Source: Acinetobacter venetianus RAG-1 = CIP 110063 (GTDB lineage: Bacteria; Pseudomonadota; Gammaproteobacteria; Pseudomonadales; Moraxellaceae). Taken from it: a stretch of 64,000 nucleotides of DNA. Positions within the stretch are counted from its first letter, which is position 1. The number at the start of each line of letters is the position of its first letter. A program made the translations under genes and the position numbers. Shown piece by piece: positions 46,791-56,718 of the stretch. A model generated the notes under the pieces. It made no database searches. It worked only from the letters and a program-made list of their open reading frames with translations, and was not told the DNA's origin. Location: contig NZ_KB849558.1 in the NCBI RefSeq assembly GCF_000368585.1, positions 1,639,043 through 1,703,042 on the forward strand, given 5' to 3'.

Positions 46791-48041
46791 ATGACTGTGC
46801 GTTTTTTTCATACGTCTGACTGGCATTTGGGACAGTTTTTTTATAACCACTCACGCCAATATGAACATGAACAATTTCTTGCATGGTTACTGGAACAGAT
46901 CAAAATAAAACAACCGCATGCGCTACTGATCGCGGGTGATATTTTTGATGTCATCAATCCAAGTTCACAAGCACAAAAACAACTTTATCAATTCCTTGCA
47001 GATGCGCATGATCTTGCGCCACAGATGCAAACCTTAATGATTGCAGGTAATCATGACTCAGGTTATCGTATCGAACAAGTTGAGCCTTTATTAGAAAAAT
47101 ATAATGCCAAAACCGTCGGCGTGATTCGTTGGAATCAAGACAAAAGCCTCGACTTGGAGCGTTTAATTTTACCGATTTATGATGAGCAAAAACAGATTGT
47201 GGCATGGTGTATTGCCCTACCTTTCTTGCGTTCAGCAGAAATCACTGGGTTTAATGAACACACCACCAACAGCCAAAATGCGATTGCTTATTTACATCAA
47301 CAATTAATTGAAGAAGCTAAACATCGTAAAACAGATGACCAAGCACTGATTTTAATGTCACATGCACATATGCAAGGTGGAGAAACTTCCGATTCAGAAC
47401 GACCAATTATTATTGGCAATGAAGAAGCACTTTCGACTACTTTATTCGACGACAGTATTGATTATGTGGCACTTGGGCATTTGCATAAACCGCAGAAAGT
47501 TCAACATCCTCATATTCGCTATAGCGGCTCACCAATCCCACTTTCCTTTAGTGAAATTAACTACAAACATCAAGTGGTCGATGTCACAATTGACTCAGCA
47601 AATGTTGAAAATAAATTTTCTTTTGATGCCATTGCGATTCCACGATCAATTCAGTTGCATAAAATCAAAGGCGAATTGAATGAAGTCATGCAGCGTCTTA
47701 AAAATTTACCCAATGAACCCATCGAAAACATTGATCACCGAGAATATGTCGATATCGAATACCACACTGCCACACCACCACAACCCAATTTAAGACAACA
47801 ATTTGAAGATGCGCTACCTAAAGATCGTTATCGCTTGGTACGCATTTCAAGACAGTATTTGTCTACTGAAAACTCAACTGAAACTAAGCAAAGTATCAAT
47901 TTAGAACCGCCAACACCTGAAAAGCTTTTCGAACAAATTTGGGAGAAAAAAGGATATGACAACGATAGTGAAGTTATCAAAGACTTTATGAGCCTCGTTG
48001 CTGAAGCACAAAAACAACTTGAAGATGATCAGACTGTTTAA
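46791..48041 (+). CDS. sbcD: Exonuclease subunit SbcD
   Basis: 416 residues from the ATG at 46791, where homology starts (MTVRFFHTSDWHLGQFFY); the frame is open upstream to 46674. Metallophosphoesterase motifs: HTSDWHLG, LLIAGDIFD, IAGNHDSG, LMSHAHMQGG and ALGHLHKPQ. These are the five Mre11-type metal-binding blocks. With SbcC it cleaves DNA hairpins and processes double-strand breaks. sbcC begins 9 bp downstream. Confidence 0.94.
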   Translation: MTVRFFHTSDWHLGQFFYNHSRQYEHEQFLAWLLEQIKIKQPHALLIAGDIFDVINPSSQAQKQLYQFLADAHDLAPQMQTLMIAGNHDSGYRIEQVEPLLEKYNAKTVGVIRWNQDKSLDLERLILPIYDEQKQIVAWCIALPFLRSAEITGFNEHTTNSQNAIAYLHQQLIEEAKHRKTDDQALILMSHAHMQGGETSDSERPIIIGNEEALSTTLFDDSIDYVALGHLHKPQKVQHPHIRYSGSPIPLSFSEINYKHQVVDVTIDSANVENKFSFDAIAIPRSIQLHKIKGELNEVMQRLKNLPNEPIENIDHREYVDIEYHTATPPQPNLRQQFEDALPKDRYRLVRISRQYLSTENSTETKQSINLEPPTPEKLFEQIWEKKGYDNDSEVIKDFMSLVAEAQKQLEDDQTV

Positions 48042-48050
48042 GGATTTGCC

Positions 48051-51000
48051 GTGAAAATTTTATCGATTCGACTTAAAAATTTGGCATCTCTTGCAGGTGA
48101 ACATTTTATTGATTTTGAAAGCGAACCACTGGCAAGTGCTGGTTTAATTGCCATTGTCGGCAAAACAGGCGCAGGTAAATCTACACTACTTGATGCGATG
48201 TGTTTAGCTTTGTTCAATCAAATTCCTCGTCTTAAATCGAGCGATGGCAAACTGGTCGATGTTGATGGTTCAGAGCTGCTGACTAATTCCCCTTTGACAG
48301 TATTACGTCGTGGGACGGGACATGGTTTTGCTGAACTGTGTTTTGTTGCTCAGGATCAAAAACATTATCAAGCACGTTGGGAAATTAAACGCGCCCGTGA
48401 AAACCCAAATGGCAAACTACAAAGTGTACAACGGTCATTAAAATGCCTGACTGATGGTGTGGTGATTGCAGATAAAACCAAAGCCGTAGAAAATCATATT
48501 CAACACATTACCCAACTCAGTTTTGAACAATTCACCCGTGCCGTGTTACTCGCGCAATCCGAAGTGACCGCATTTTTAAAAGCACGTGATAATGAACGTG
48601 GTGAATTATTAGAATATCTCACCAACTCTAGTATTTTCGCCAAGATTGGACAATTGGCTTTTGAAAAAACCCGTGATATCAGCAATCAACGCAAACAACT
48701 GGAAAATATACTGGGTCATATCGACATCCGTTCAGATGAAGAAGTTGCTGAATTACAGAACCATTTTCAACAAAAACAACAGCAGGTTCAACAGCTTGAA
48801 ATTGAAAAAAATCACCTCAAACAACAACAGCAATGGTTTGAGCAACGAGATAAAATCAACAATGAAATTGGATTAAAACAACAACAGTATGATCAGCAAC
48901 TTAAAGCACAAGAAACCATTACCAAAGATCGCCAATTACTGGGTCAATTAGAACAGTTTGCTGAGATACGCCCTGTTGTATTTCAAGAGCAACAGTTGCA
49001 AAAAACATTGCAACAACTCACACCACAGATTCAACAAAAGCATCATGAGTTTAGTGCCTTAACGACTCAATTTGAGCAACAGAAATCGCTGTATACACAA
49101 GCCGACACTACACTCAATCAATTTCAAGATTTCGAACAAAAGTATCAACCAGAACTTGTCGATTTAAGAGTATATTTGCAAAAACGTGAACATATTAAAG
49201 AAAACTATAACAACACTAAAAATCGACTGACTCAACTGGAAAGCCAGCAGCAACCACTCATTGAGCAACAACAACAGCTTGAACAACGCATTAAAAATTT
49301 AATTACGCAACATACGACCTGTTTAGAACAGTTAGAACACAGTGCTCAATACGCGCCTTTAGATAAAGGTTTAAATGCCCATATTCAACAACTCAAGCAA
49401 TTTATTCAGCAATATCAAAAAGTAGAAAATGCGCTCGGTTCTATTCAACAAGCACAAGCGAAACTTGAGCAAGATCAAAATACATTCGACAGTTTAATCG
49501 CGAAATTTGGCACAACCCAACACATTGAACAGCGTATTGAGCAGCAATTGAAATCAAAAGAAGCTCAACAGCTTCGCCTTAATCAATTGGATGTAATTCA
49601 ACAAAAACTTCAGCAGTATTTTGAATTAAAAAATGAAGTTGTTTCTTCTCAAAACAAATTTGACGCTGCGCAAAATCAATCTCAACAGCTAGAACAACGC
49701 AGCAAAAAAACTGAACAAGATTATCACGCTGCTAAAACTGAACGCGAGAAACTACAACAGGTTTTGCAACAACAACGTCTACTGCATGCTGAAAATATTG
49801 AACATCTACGTGCTGAACTCAAACACGGCGAAGCCTGTCTAGTCTGTGGCAGTACCGAGCATCCTTATCGTGATGATGAGAGTCAAATCTCTAAAGCGCT
49901 ATATGAATTACAGCAACAACAAGAACAACAAGCAATTCAACAAGAACAACAGCTTTTCCAGCTTTGGCAAAATACACAACAACACTTCACCCAAAGCCAT
50001 ACTGAACAAACTCAATTGCAACAACAGTTACAGCAGTTGAATGAAAAATTAAAAACACATGATCAAGTGTTACAACAGCATGTATCACAGACGAATATTC
50101 AACTCGATTTCAATCTCAGTGAGCATGACATCACGAATAAGATGCAAACATTCATTTTAGAGTCGACGCAGGCTCAACAACAGCTTGAAAAGGAATTACA
50201 ACAACTTAACCAAGCCAATAAAGATCAGCATACGCTCAATCAAAATATTCAGAATACCCGTCATCAACTTGAGACCGTACAACACTTACAACAACAGATT
50301 CATCATATCGTGGACTGTCTCAAGACAGACGATAAAACCTCTTGGTCTAAGCAAGGCGTGTCATTCTCACAACAAGTCTTACACGCATTGCAACAACGCA
50401 GCCAACAAATAGAACATGCGGAATCACTCACCAAACAGAAAGACCAATTCGATCAGCAGCTAATTTTATTAAAGAGCAATTTGGTAGGACTTACCACTCA
50501 ACAAGTTGAATGTGCACAACAGCTAAAAGACATCGAAATTAAAGGCAAACAAAATACTGATGCTGCCAATCAACTAATCTTGACCATGACAGGTTCAACT
50601 AAAATCAAAGCCAATGAATGGTTACAACAGCATGATCAACAACGTCAGCACTTACAAAACCAATATCAGCAGTTAAAGCAGAGTTTTGAACAGGCTCGTC
50701 AAAATTTTGAACAACAGAAAAACGTACTCGATCAACTCAAATCACAACAGCAACAGAATCATGCGTCTTCGGAACAATGTAAAACTGAAATTAACAGTTG
50801 GTTAGCTCAATATCAAAATTTTGCAGAAGATCAACTCAACGAATTAGTTGCGATTTCATCAGCTCAAGAACAGCAGATTCGGAGTGCAATACAGCAAGCA
50901 GATCGTACGCTCAGTGAAGTAAATTCTGCACTAAGAACTATCCAAGAACAGTTGAATACACATCTTCAATCAGAACCGAATATTCAGGTTGAACAACTCA

Positions 51001-51647
51001 CTGAATTGATAAATACCAATCAAGAAGTTTTGCAGCAAGCAACAGATCAGCGAGATCAATTAAAAGTTCAACTTGAGTTACATCAGCGTAGCATTGAGAA
51101 ACAAAAACAATTTGCCGAGCAAATCCAGCAGGTTCAACAGCAAGAACATCGCTGGAATAAAATCTCTAGTCTGATTGGCGATTCTAAGGGTAAAGAATTC
51201 CGAGATTTAGCACAGCAATATAACTTGGATATTTTGCTCGAATATGCCAACCAACAATTAGCGATGTTGTCTCAACGCTATACATTAAAGCGCTTGGATA
51301 ATTCGCTGAGTCTCGCCATTATCGACCATGATATGGATGGTGAAACTCGTTCTGTGGCTTCATTGTCTGGTGGTGAATCGTTCCTGACTGCCTTGGCAAT
51401 TTCTTTAGCGATTGCCAATATGGCTTCTGGTTCAATGAAAATCGAATCTTTATTTATTGATGAAGGCTTTGGGACTCTCGATGCATCTTCGCTTCATATG
51501 GTCATGAATGCGCTTGATCAACTACAAAGTCAGGGACGAAAAGTGATTTTAATTTCCCATATTCAAGAAATGCATGAACGGATTCCTGTACAGATTCAGG
51601 TACAACCCATTGGTTCAGGTTCAAGTCGGGTTGAGGTAATTGGATAA
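48051..51647 (+). CDS. sbcC: Exonuclease subunit SbcC (Rad50-like ATPase)
   Basis: 1198 residues from a GTG start with AAGGA upstream. Walker A is GKTGAGKST (38-45), the signature SLSGGESFLTALA and Walker B SLFIDEGFGTLD lie near the C-terminus. The middle is a very long coiled coil strikingly rich in Gln. Near the exact midpoint, CLVC (Cys596 and Cys599) forms the zinc hook that joins two SbcC molecules. It forms the SbcCD nuclease with the preceding gene. Confidence 0.95.
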   Translation: MKILSIRLKNLASLAGEHFIDFESEPLASAGLIAIVGKTGAGKSTLLDAMCLALFNQIPRLKSSDGKLVDVDGSELLTNSPLTVLRRGTGHGFAELCFVAQDQKHYQARWEIKRARENPNGKLQSVQRSLKCLTDGVVIADKTKAVENHIQHITQLSFEQFTRAVLLAQSEVTAFLKARDNERGELLEYLTNSSIFAKIGQLAFEKTRDISNQRKQLENILGHIDIRSDEEVAELQNHFQQKQQQVQQLEIEKNHLKQQQQWFEQRDKINNEIGLKQQQYDQQLKAQETITKDRQLLGQLEQFAEIRPVVFQEQQLQKTLQQLTPQIQQKHHEFSALTTQFEQQKSLYTQADTTLNQFQDFEQKYQPELVDLRVYLQKREHIKENYNNTKNRLTQLESQQQPLIEQQQQLEQRIKNLITQHTTCLEQLEHSAQYAPLDKGLNAHIQQLKQFIQQYQKVENALGSIQQAQAKLEQDQNTFDSLIAKFGTTQHIEQRIEQQLKSKEAQQLRLNQLDVIQQKLQQYFELKNEVVSSQNKFDAAQNQSQQLEQRSKKTEQDYHAAKTEREKLQQVLQQQRLLHAENIEHLRAELKHGEACLVCGSTEHPYRDDESQISKALYELQQQQEQQAIQQEQQLFQLWQNTQQHFTQSHTEQTQLQQQLQQLNEKLKTHDQVLQQHVSQTNIQLDFNLSEHDITNKMQTFILESTQAQQQLEKELQQLNQANKDQHTLNQNIQNTRHQLETVQHLQQQIHHIVDCLKTDDKTSWSKQGVSFSQQVLHALQQRSQQIEHAESLTKQKDQFDQQLILLKSNLVGLTTQQVECAQQLKDIEIKGKQNTDAANQLILTMTGSTKIKANEWLQQHDQQRQHLQNQYQQLKQSFEQARQNFEQQKNVLDQLKSQQQQNHASSEQCKTEINSWLAQYQNFAEDQLNELVAISSAQEQQIRSAIQQADRTLSEVNSALRTIQEQLNTHLQSEPNIQVEQLTELINTNQEVLQQATDQRDQLKVQLELHQRSIEKQKQFAEQIQQVQQQEHRWNKISSLIGDSKGKEFRDLAQQYNLDILLEYANQQLAMLSQRYTLKRLDNSLSLAIIDHDMDGETRSVASLSGGESFLTALAISLAIANMASGSMKIESLFIDEGFGTLDASSLHMVMNALDQLQSQGRKVILISHIQEMHERIPVQIQVQPIGSGSSRVEVIG

Positions 51648-51650
51648 TAT

Positions 51651-51685
51651 TAAAAAGCCTCGATATTCTACCGAGGCTTTTCTTA
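51651..51685 (+). terminator. Terminator of sbcDC
   Basis: AAAAGCCTCG-N9-CGAGGCTTTT with T-run, just after the sbcC stop. Confidence 0.9.
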
Positions 51686-51781
51686 ACTTTAGTTTAATAT
51701 AGCTAGAAGTTAAAAGTCTTTATCTCAAATTTTTAATCGAATAGATTAAATTTAACGCTCGAAAGTAGAGCATTATTTATT

Positions 51782-52435
51782 TTAATTATTCTCTTTTAGC
51801 TTATTCACTAATTTAGCTTCATAATCATCTAAAGCAAGATTAGTATTTTTAATCCACATAGCCCCTGTCACAGCTTGAAGCGATTTCGTTATTTTTGTTT
51901 CAACCACAATTTTTTTTGCTGGTTCTTTGTCGTTTAAAATAGTAGTTTCTATTTCAGTATTTAATTTAGCAGCCCAGAATCCAAGCTCAACCCACGACCA
52001 AAATTTATCAATTTTCACTGAGATCACTAAATCTGCATTTTGGTAGTTTGCTTCTGATGCAGGTACAACTCGATATCCTGATTGATTTAAAGCACTGACG
52101 ACTCGCTTTTCGACTGTAGAAGCTACAGTACCATCACGCAGCATAATATCTCCAAGCGCTTTACCATAACCATTTCTTTTTCTTGCTATAGCCTTTGCTT
52201 TATCGTCTGCTGTTGCTTTCTCTAATCCACCTTTTAATGAAGGAATATTTGGCGTTTTTGGTTTTTCCTCAAACACTCGATCATCTTCTACAATTTTGAT
52301 AATAGCTGTTTTATTTAGATTCTCTGGTTGAGCTGTTACTTTAGGATCTGCTAGGGTTACTAATCCTCTTGTCGTAACACAACCAGAAAGGACAACAACT
52401 AACATCAACAAAGATGCCATTAAAATTCTATTCAT
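51782..52435 (-). CDS. Putative lipoprotein of unknown function
   Basis: 217 residues. The signal peptide ends in the lipobox VLSGC (Cys19), so it is a lipid-anchored envelope protein. The mature part has an IIKIVEDDRVF strand, a Lys-rich linker and a domain with DLVISVKIDKFWSWVELGFW that recalls the YajG-like lipoprotein fold; this is a weak likeness. It begins downstream of a strong terminator, so it has its own promoter. Confidence 0.65.
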   Translation of the reverse strand: MNRILMASLLMLVVVLSGCVTTRGLVTLADPKVTAQPENLNKTAIIKIVEDDRVFEEKPKTPNIPSLKGGLEKATADDKAKAIARKRNGYGKALGDIMLRDGTVASTVEKRVVSALNQSGYRVVPASEANYQNADLVISVKIDKFWSWVELGFWAAKLNTEIETTILNDKEPAKKIVVETKITKSLQAVTGAMWIKNTNLALDDYEAKLVNKLKENN

Positions 52436-52486
52436 GATATAACTCTATAAGTTTTCTAATACTAAATGAATTGAAAAATGATTTAA

Positions 52487-52523
52487 AAAATAAGATTGAG
52501 TAACTCAAAATCAATCTTATTTT
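52487..52523 (-). terminator. Terminator of the PLPHP gene
   Basis: Perfect 13-bp arms AAAATAAGATTGA/TCAATCTTATTTT with an 11-base loop and more T on the minus strand. Confidence 0.8.
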
Positions 52524-52636
52524 AAAATAATTTTAATATAGTTAAAAAAGATTGCATTAAAAATTATTGCAACTCATTTTTAAACTAGACATTCTACATA
52601 TTTAATTATTATCTACAATTTAATTCTAAGTATTAA

Positions 52637-53329
52637 TTAACTTCTTTTTCCAAACAACGCCGTCCCTACTCTTACCATCGTTGAATCAGCTGCAATTGCA
52701 GCATCTAAATCAGCAGACATCCCCATACTTAAAGTATCCCAGTCTTGTGGCTGTGCATGTTGAGATTTTACTTGCTCAAATAGGACTTTGGCATCTGCAA
52801 ATGCAGCATGATTTTCAGGCGCAGGAATCACCATCAAACCACGTAAACGGATATTTGGAAGTCGGCTAATTTGTTTAACTAACTCACTAACTTCTTCTGG
52901 CTGACAACCATCTTTGGAATCTTGCCCATCAATATTCACTTGCAAACAAATATTCAAAGTTTTTTGAGATTCTAAGCGCTGACTCGATAAACGCTCCGCA
53001 ATAATCAAACGATCAACCCCATGTACCCAGTCAAATTTTTCAGCTAAATGTTTGGTTTTATTGCGCTGCACATGTCCAATAAAATGCCATTCGATCTCTA
53101 AATCTTGTAACTCTTCTATTTTGGTCAGTGCTTCTTGTAAATAGTTCTCACCAAAACTACGCTGTCCAACGGCATACATTTCTCTAAGCGCTAAACTTGG
53201 ATGTGTCTTTGACACGGCTAACAATTGCACTGTTGCAGGATCACGTTGGGCTTGCTGACAAGCTTGTTCAATTTGACTTAAAACAGATTGGCGGGATTGT
53301 TCCGATTGATTCATTGACACAGTTCTCAT
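52637..53329 (-). CDS. Pyridoxal phosphate homeostasis protein (YggS/PLPHP)
   Basis: 230 residues. The PLP lysine is Lys41 in LLAVSKTHP, and the conserved SFGENYLQEAL, WHFIGHVQRNK and LSMGMSADLDAAI blocks are all present. A single TIM-barrel binds PLP without enzyme activity and keeps vitamin B6 and amino-acid pools balanced. An in-frame ATG at 53314 (MNQSEQ) is an alternative start. Divergent from pilT, a neighbourhood common in Pseudomonadales. Confidence 0.93.
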   Translation of the reverse strand: MRTVSMNQSEQSRQSVLSQIEQACQQAQRDPATVQLLAVSKTHPSLALREMYAVGQRSFGENYLQEALTKIEELQDLEIEWHFIGHVQRNKTKHLAEKFDWVHGVDRLIIAERLSSQRLESQKTLNICLQVNIDGQDSKDGCQPEEVSELVKQISRLPNIRLRGLMVIPAPENHAAFADAKVLFEQVKSQHAQPQDWDTLSMGMSADLDAAIAADSTMVRVGTALFGKRS

Positions 53330-53440
53330 TTATGAAATCTTTTTTTGCGTTCGCATTCTATAAGGTGTTGGTAAGCTAGAATGAAAGCCGTATATTATTC
53401 TACAAAATAATGAGACATTTTTGATTGTTTCGGGGAAATT

Positions 53441-54478
53441 ATGGATATTACAGAATTACTCGCCTTTTCAGTAAAAAACGGTGCTTCAGATTTACACCTT
53501 TCTGCGGGTATGCCGCCTATGATTCGTGTAGATGGTGAAGTTCGTCGTATTAACTTACCTGCATTAGAACATAAAGATGTACACCGTTTGGTGTATGACA
53601 TTATGAATGACAAACAACGTCGTGATTTTGAAGAAGATCTAGAAACAGACTTTTCATTTGAAGTACCTAATATCGCTCGTTTCCGTGTGAATGCATTCAA
53701 CCAAAACCGCGGCGCTGGTGCGGTCTTCCGTACCATTCCTTCAAAAGTTTTAACGATGGAAGATTTAGGTCTGGGCTCAATTTTCAAAGAAATTTGTGAT
53801 TATCCACGTGGAATTGTACTTGTAACAGGTCCAACAGGTTCAGGTAAATCAACCACTTTGGCTGCGATGATCGACTATATTAATGAAAATCGCTATGACC
53901 ATATCTTAACTGTCGAAGACCCAATCGAATTTGTACACCAATCAAAAAAATGTTTGATTAACCAACGTGAAGTCCATCGAGATACACATGGATTCAACGA
54001 AGCACTTCGTTCAGCGCTCCGTGAAGACCCTGATATTATCTTGGTCGGTGAGATGCGTGACTTAGAGACCATCCGCCTCGCTTTAACTGCAGCAGAAACA
54101 GGTCACTTAGTATTTGGAACGCTACATACCACCTCTGCAGCAAAAACCATTGACCGTGTGATCGACGTATTCCCTGCTGAAGAAAAAGACATGGTGCGTG
54201 CCATGTTATCAGAGTCATTACAAGCCGTTATTTCTCAAACACTACTGAAGAAAAATGGTGGTGGTCGTGTCGCTGCACATGAGATTATGATTGGTATTCC
54301 TGCGATTCGTAACCTTGTTCGTGAAAACAAAGTTGCACAAATGTACTCAGCGATTCAGACGGGTGCTAACTATGGTATGACAACGCTAGATCAAAGCCTG
54401 AAAACCTTAGTTTCTAAGGGATTAATTAGCCCTCAAACAGCCCGTACCGTTGCTAAACAGCCTGAATCATTCCTATAA
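53441..54478 (+). CDS. pilT: Type IV pilus retraction ATPase PilT
   Basis: 345 residues. Walker A is GPTGSGKST (130-138); the Asp box (ILTVEDPIEF), Walker B (DIILVGEMRD) and His box (TGHLVFGTLHTTSA) follow. AIRNLVRE near the C-terminus is the PilT retraction signature. A hexameric motor depolymerises pili for twitching and DNA uptake. pilU starts 24 bp downstream, so they are probably co-transcribed. Confidence 0.96.
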   Translation: MDITELLAFSVKNGASDLHLSAGMPPMIRVDGEVRRINLPALEHKDVHRLVYDIMNDKQRRDFEEDLETDFSFEVPNIARFRVNAFNQNRGAGAVFRTIPSKVLTMEDLGLGSIFKEICDYPRGIVLVTGPTGSGKSTTLAAMIDYINENRYDHILTVEDPIEFVHQSKKCLINQREVHRDTHGFNEALRSALREDPDIILVGEMRDLETIRLALTAAETGHLVFGTLHTTSAAKTIDRVIDVFPAEEKDMVRAMLSESLQAVISQTLLKKNGGGRVAAHEIMIGIPAIRNLVRENKVAQMYSAIQTGANYGMTTLDQSLKTLVSKGLISPQTARTVAKQPESFL

Positions 54479-54502
54479 AAATAAATGGATTAGAGAAATA
54501 TC

Positions 54503-55621
54503 ATGGACTTTAATGATTTACTCAATTTGATGATTCAGCAAAATGCATCTGACTTATTTGTCACTGCTGATGTTGAACCATCAATGAAAATTAATGGTCA
54601 GATCGTACCTGTATCAAAAACTAAATTGTCTGGGGAAATTGTTGGTCAACTTATTCAGTCAGTAATGACTGATAAGCAACGTAAAGAGTTTGCAGAAACT
54701 CGTGAATGTAACTTTGCGATTACCAACCGTGAAAAAACTGCACGTTTCCGTGTGAGTGCATTTCAGCAACGTGATATGCCTGGCATGATTTTGCGTAAAA
54801 TTGAAACGCACATTCCAAGCATGGAAGATTTAAAATTACCCGAAGTTCTTAAAGAACTTGCAATGACCAAACGCGGTATCATTATTTTTGTTGGCGCAAC
54901 AGGTACTGGTAAATCAACTTCTTTAGCATCAATGATTGGCTTCCGTAACCATAATTCGAAAGGCCATATCATTACCATCGAAGATCCAATTGAATTTGTA
55001 CACCAACATGCAGGCTGTATCATCACACAGCGTGAAGTCGGTATCGACACAGATTCATTTGAAGTCGCACTGAAGAACACCTTACGTCAAGCACCAGATG
55101 TGATTCTAATTGGTGAGATTCGTTCTCGTGAGACCATGGACTATGCTATTGCTTTCGCAGAAACGGGACACTTAGTGCTTGCAACACTACATGCGAACAA
55201 TGCCAACCAAGCATTAGATCGTATTATTCACTTCTTTGAAGCAGACCGTCATAGCCAACTTTACATGGACTTGTCTCTAAACCTACGCGCGTTAGTTGCG
55301 CAGCAACTTATCCCAACGCCTGATGGTAATTCACGTCGCGCTGCAATTGAAATTTTAATTAATACTCCACTCCTTGCAGATTATATCCGCAAAGGTGAAA
55401 TTCATGAGATTAAGGATCTAATGAAACGCTCGCGTGAGCTAGGTATGCAAACCTTCGACCAAGCGTTGTTTGATCTTTATAAAGCAGGTGAAATTACCTA
55501 TAAAGATGCGCTTAAACATGCAGACTCTCCAAATGACTTACGTTTAACCATTAAGTTATCTGAAGAAGGTTCAGACCAATTATTGAGCGCAAGTAAAAAC
55601 ATTACATTTGATGGCCAATAA
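54503..55621 (+). CDS. pilU: Type IV pilus accessory retraction ATPase PilU
   Basis: 372 residues, a PilT paralogue with Walker A GATGTGKST, Walker B DVILIGEIRS and His box TGHLVLATLHANNA. The longer C-terminal tail ends LLSASKNITFDGQ. It lacks the AIRNLVRE signature, as PilU does. It works with PilT to generate retraction force. A shared terminator follows. Confidence 0.95.
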   Translation: MDFNDLLNLMIQQNASDLFVTADVEPSMKINGQIVPVSKTKLSGEIVGQLIQSVMTDKQRKEFAETRECNFAITNREKTARFRVSAFQQRDMPGMILRKIETHIPSMEDLKLPEVLKELAMTKRGIIIFVGATGTGKSTSLASMIGFRNHNSKGHIITIEDPIEFVHQHAGCIITQREVGIDTDSFEVALKNTLRQAPDVILIGEIRSRETMDYAIAFAETGHLVLATLHANNANQALDRIIHFFEADRHSQLYMDLSLNLRALVAQQLIPTPDGNSRRAAIEILINTPLLADYIRKGEIHEIKDLMKRSRELGMQTFDQALFDLYKAGEITYKDALKHADSPNDLRLTIKLSEEGSDQLLSASKNITFDGQ

Positions 55622-55637
55622 TTAGCGCTAAGCCCAT

Positions 55638-55672
55638 AAAAAAAGGAAGGTTTTTTGTAACCTTCCTTTTTT
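55638..55672. terminator. Bidirectional terminator between pilU and fur
   Basis: AAAAAAGGAAGGTT-N6-AACCTTCCTTTTTT, a perfect stem with A and T runs on both sides. Confidence 0.9.
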
Positions 55673-55717
55673 ATTTGTTCATTTTTAGTGAACAAGAAAA
55701 TAAAGCATAATTCGCAC

Positions 55718-56155
55718 TTATTTTTTACGATAAGCTTCTTGGCATTCTGCATCATTACAGTAGCCATATAAATTTAAAGAGTGTCCAGTGAGTGCAAATC
55801 CATGTTGATCTGCTACAGCATGTTGCTCTTTCTCGATAATATCATTAGTAAATTCAACAACTTTATTACAATTCAAGCAAACTAAATGATCGTGATGATC
55901 TTCTTGCATGATCTCAAATACAGAGTGATTATTTTCAAAGTGATGGCGCTGAATAATACCTGCAGCTTCAAATTGTGTTAAAACACGATAAACCGTAGCT
56001 AAGCCAACATCTTCACCTTGCTCAAGCAAAGTTTTATAAATATCTTCTGCACTTAAATGATGTTGTTTTGAATTTTCTAATAATTCCAAAATCTTAATAC
56101 GAGGAAGGGTAACTTTAAGTCCAGCTTTGCGTAAGTCTTGATTGGAAATAGGCAT
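55718..56155 (-). CDS. fur: Ferric uptake regulator Fur
   Basis: 145 residues. The N-terminal winged helix (GLKVTLPRIKILELLE) is followed by the metal-sensing domain with the HHDHLVCLNC cluster and CxxC zinc site, and a second cysteine pair near the C-terminus (YGYCNDAEC). It represses iron-uptake genes with Fe2+. Divergent from bamE, a very common arrangement. No convincing Fur box was seen in the shared gap. Confidence 0.96.
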   Translation of the reverse strand: MPISNQDLRKAGLKVTLPRIKILELLENSKQHHLSAEDIYKTLLEQGEDVGLATVYRVLTQFEAAGIIQRHHFENNHSVFEIMQEDHHDHLVCLNCNKVVEFTNDIIEKEQHAVADQHGFALTGHSLNLYGYCNDAECQEAYRKK

Positions 56156-56266
56156 GAAAAAAGGTCTCTCAACAAATCTTAAGTTGGAATAGGCAATAGA
56201 GTTTAGATGCAGTATGATCTATCCTTGAACCAAATGCATCATCATTTATCAGGATAGTGTAGCAAA

Positions 56267-56665
56267 ATGCAAAAAATCATGCTGACGTTATTCGTCACTT
56301 CAGTACTTAGCGGTTGTTCAGTCTTTGGTGTGTATAAAGTCGATATTCCACAGGGAACTCCATTAACCAAAGCACAAGCATCTCAAGTACAAGTAGGCAT
56401 GAGCTTTCAACAAGTACGTTTCTTACTTGGTAGTCCAACTGTAACAGATCCTTTGAATCCACTGCGTTGGGACTACATTTATAACTACATTCCAGGTACT
56501 TATGCTAAAAAAGCAAAAATACCAGCAGCACATGGTCAACATTTAAAAGTTTATTTTGATGGAAATGGCATCGTAGAACGCATCGAAGGTTTAGATACTA
56601 TTCCAGAATCACAACCTGGTTTACCAGCATCAAAAGAAGCCATTTTGACTGCGCCCCCACTATAA
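56267..56665 (+). CDS. bamE: Outer-membrane assembly lipoprotein BamE
   Basis: 132 residues. The lipoprotein signal ends VLSGC (Cys17). The SmpA/OmlA domain shows the classic GMSFQQVRFLLGSPTVTDPL and RWDYIYNY blocks. It is the small BAM-complex subunit that assists insertion of outer-membrane beta-barrels. The neighbours fur and rnfH match the known gene order. The C-terminal tail after about residue 110 is Pro-rich. Confidence 0.95.
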   Translation: MQKIMLTLFVTSVLSGCSVFGVYKVDIPQGTPLTKAQASQVQVGMSFQQVRFLLGSPTVTDPLNPLRWDYIYNYIPGTYAKKAKIPAAHGQHLKVYFDGNGIVERIEGLDTIPESQPGLPASKEAILTAPPL

Positions 56666-56683
56666 CCACTTTCACATAAAAAG

Positions 56684-56717
56684 AAACCCCTCATTGAATT
56701 GATCATGAGGGGTTTTA
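56684..56717. terminator. Terminator between bamE and rnfH
   Basis: AAACCCCTCAT-N10-ATGAGGGGTTT followed by T-rich DNA on the plus strand; the preceding A-rich bases could also serve the minus strand. Confidence 0.85.
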
Positions 56718-56718
56718 T

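Noticed and set aside
56156..56266. Fur box between fur and bamE
   Set aside because: ATGCATCATCATTTATC only loosely matches the 19-bp consensus; not enough to call autoregulation.
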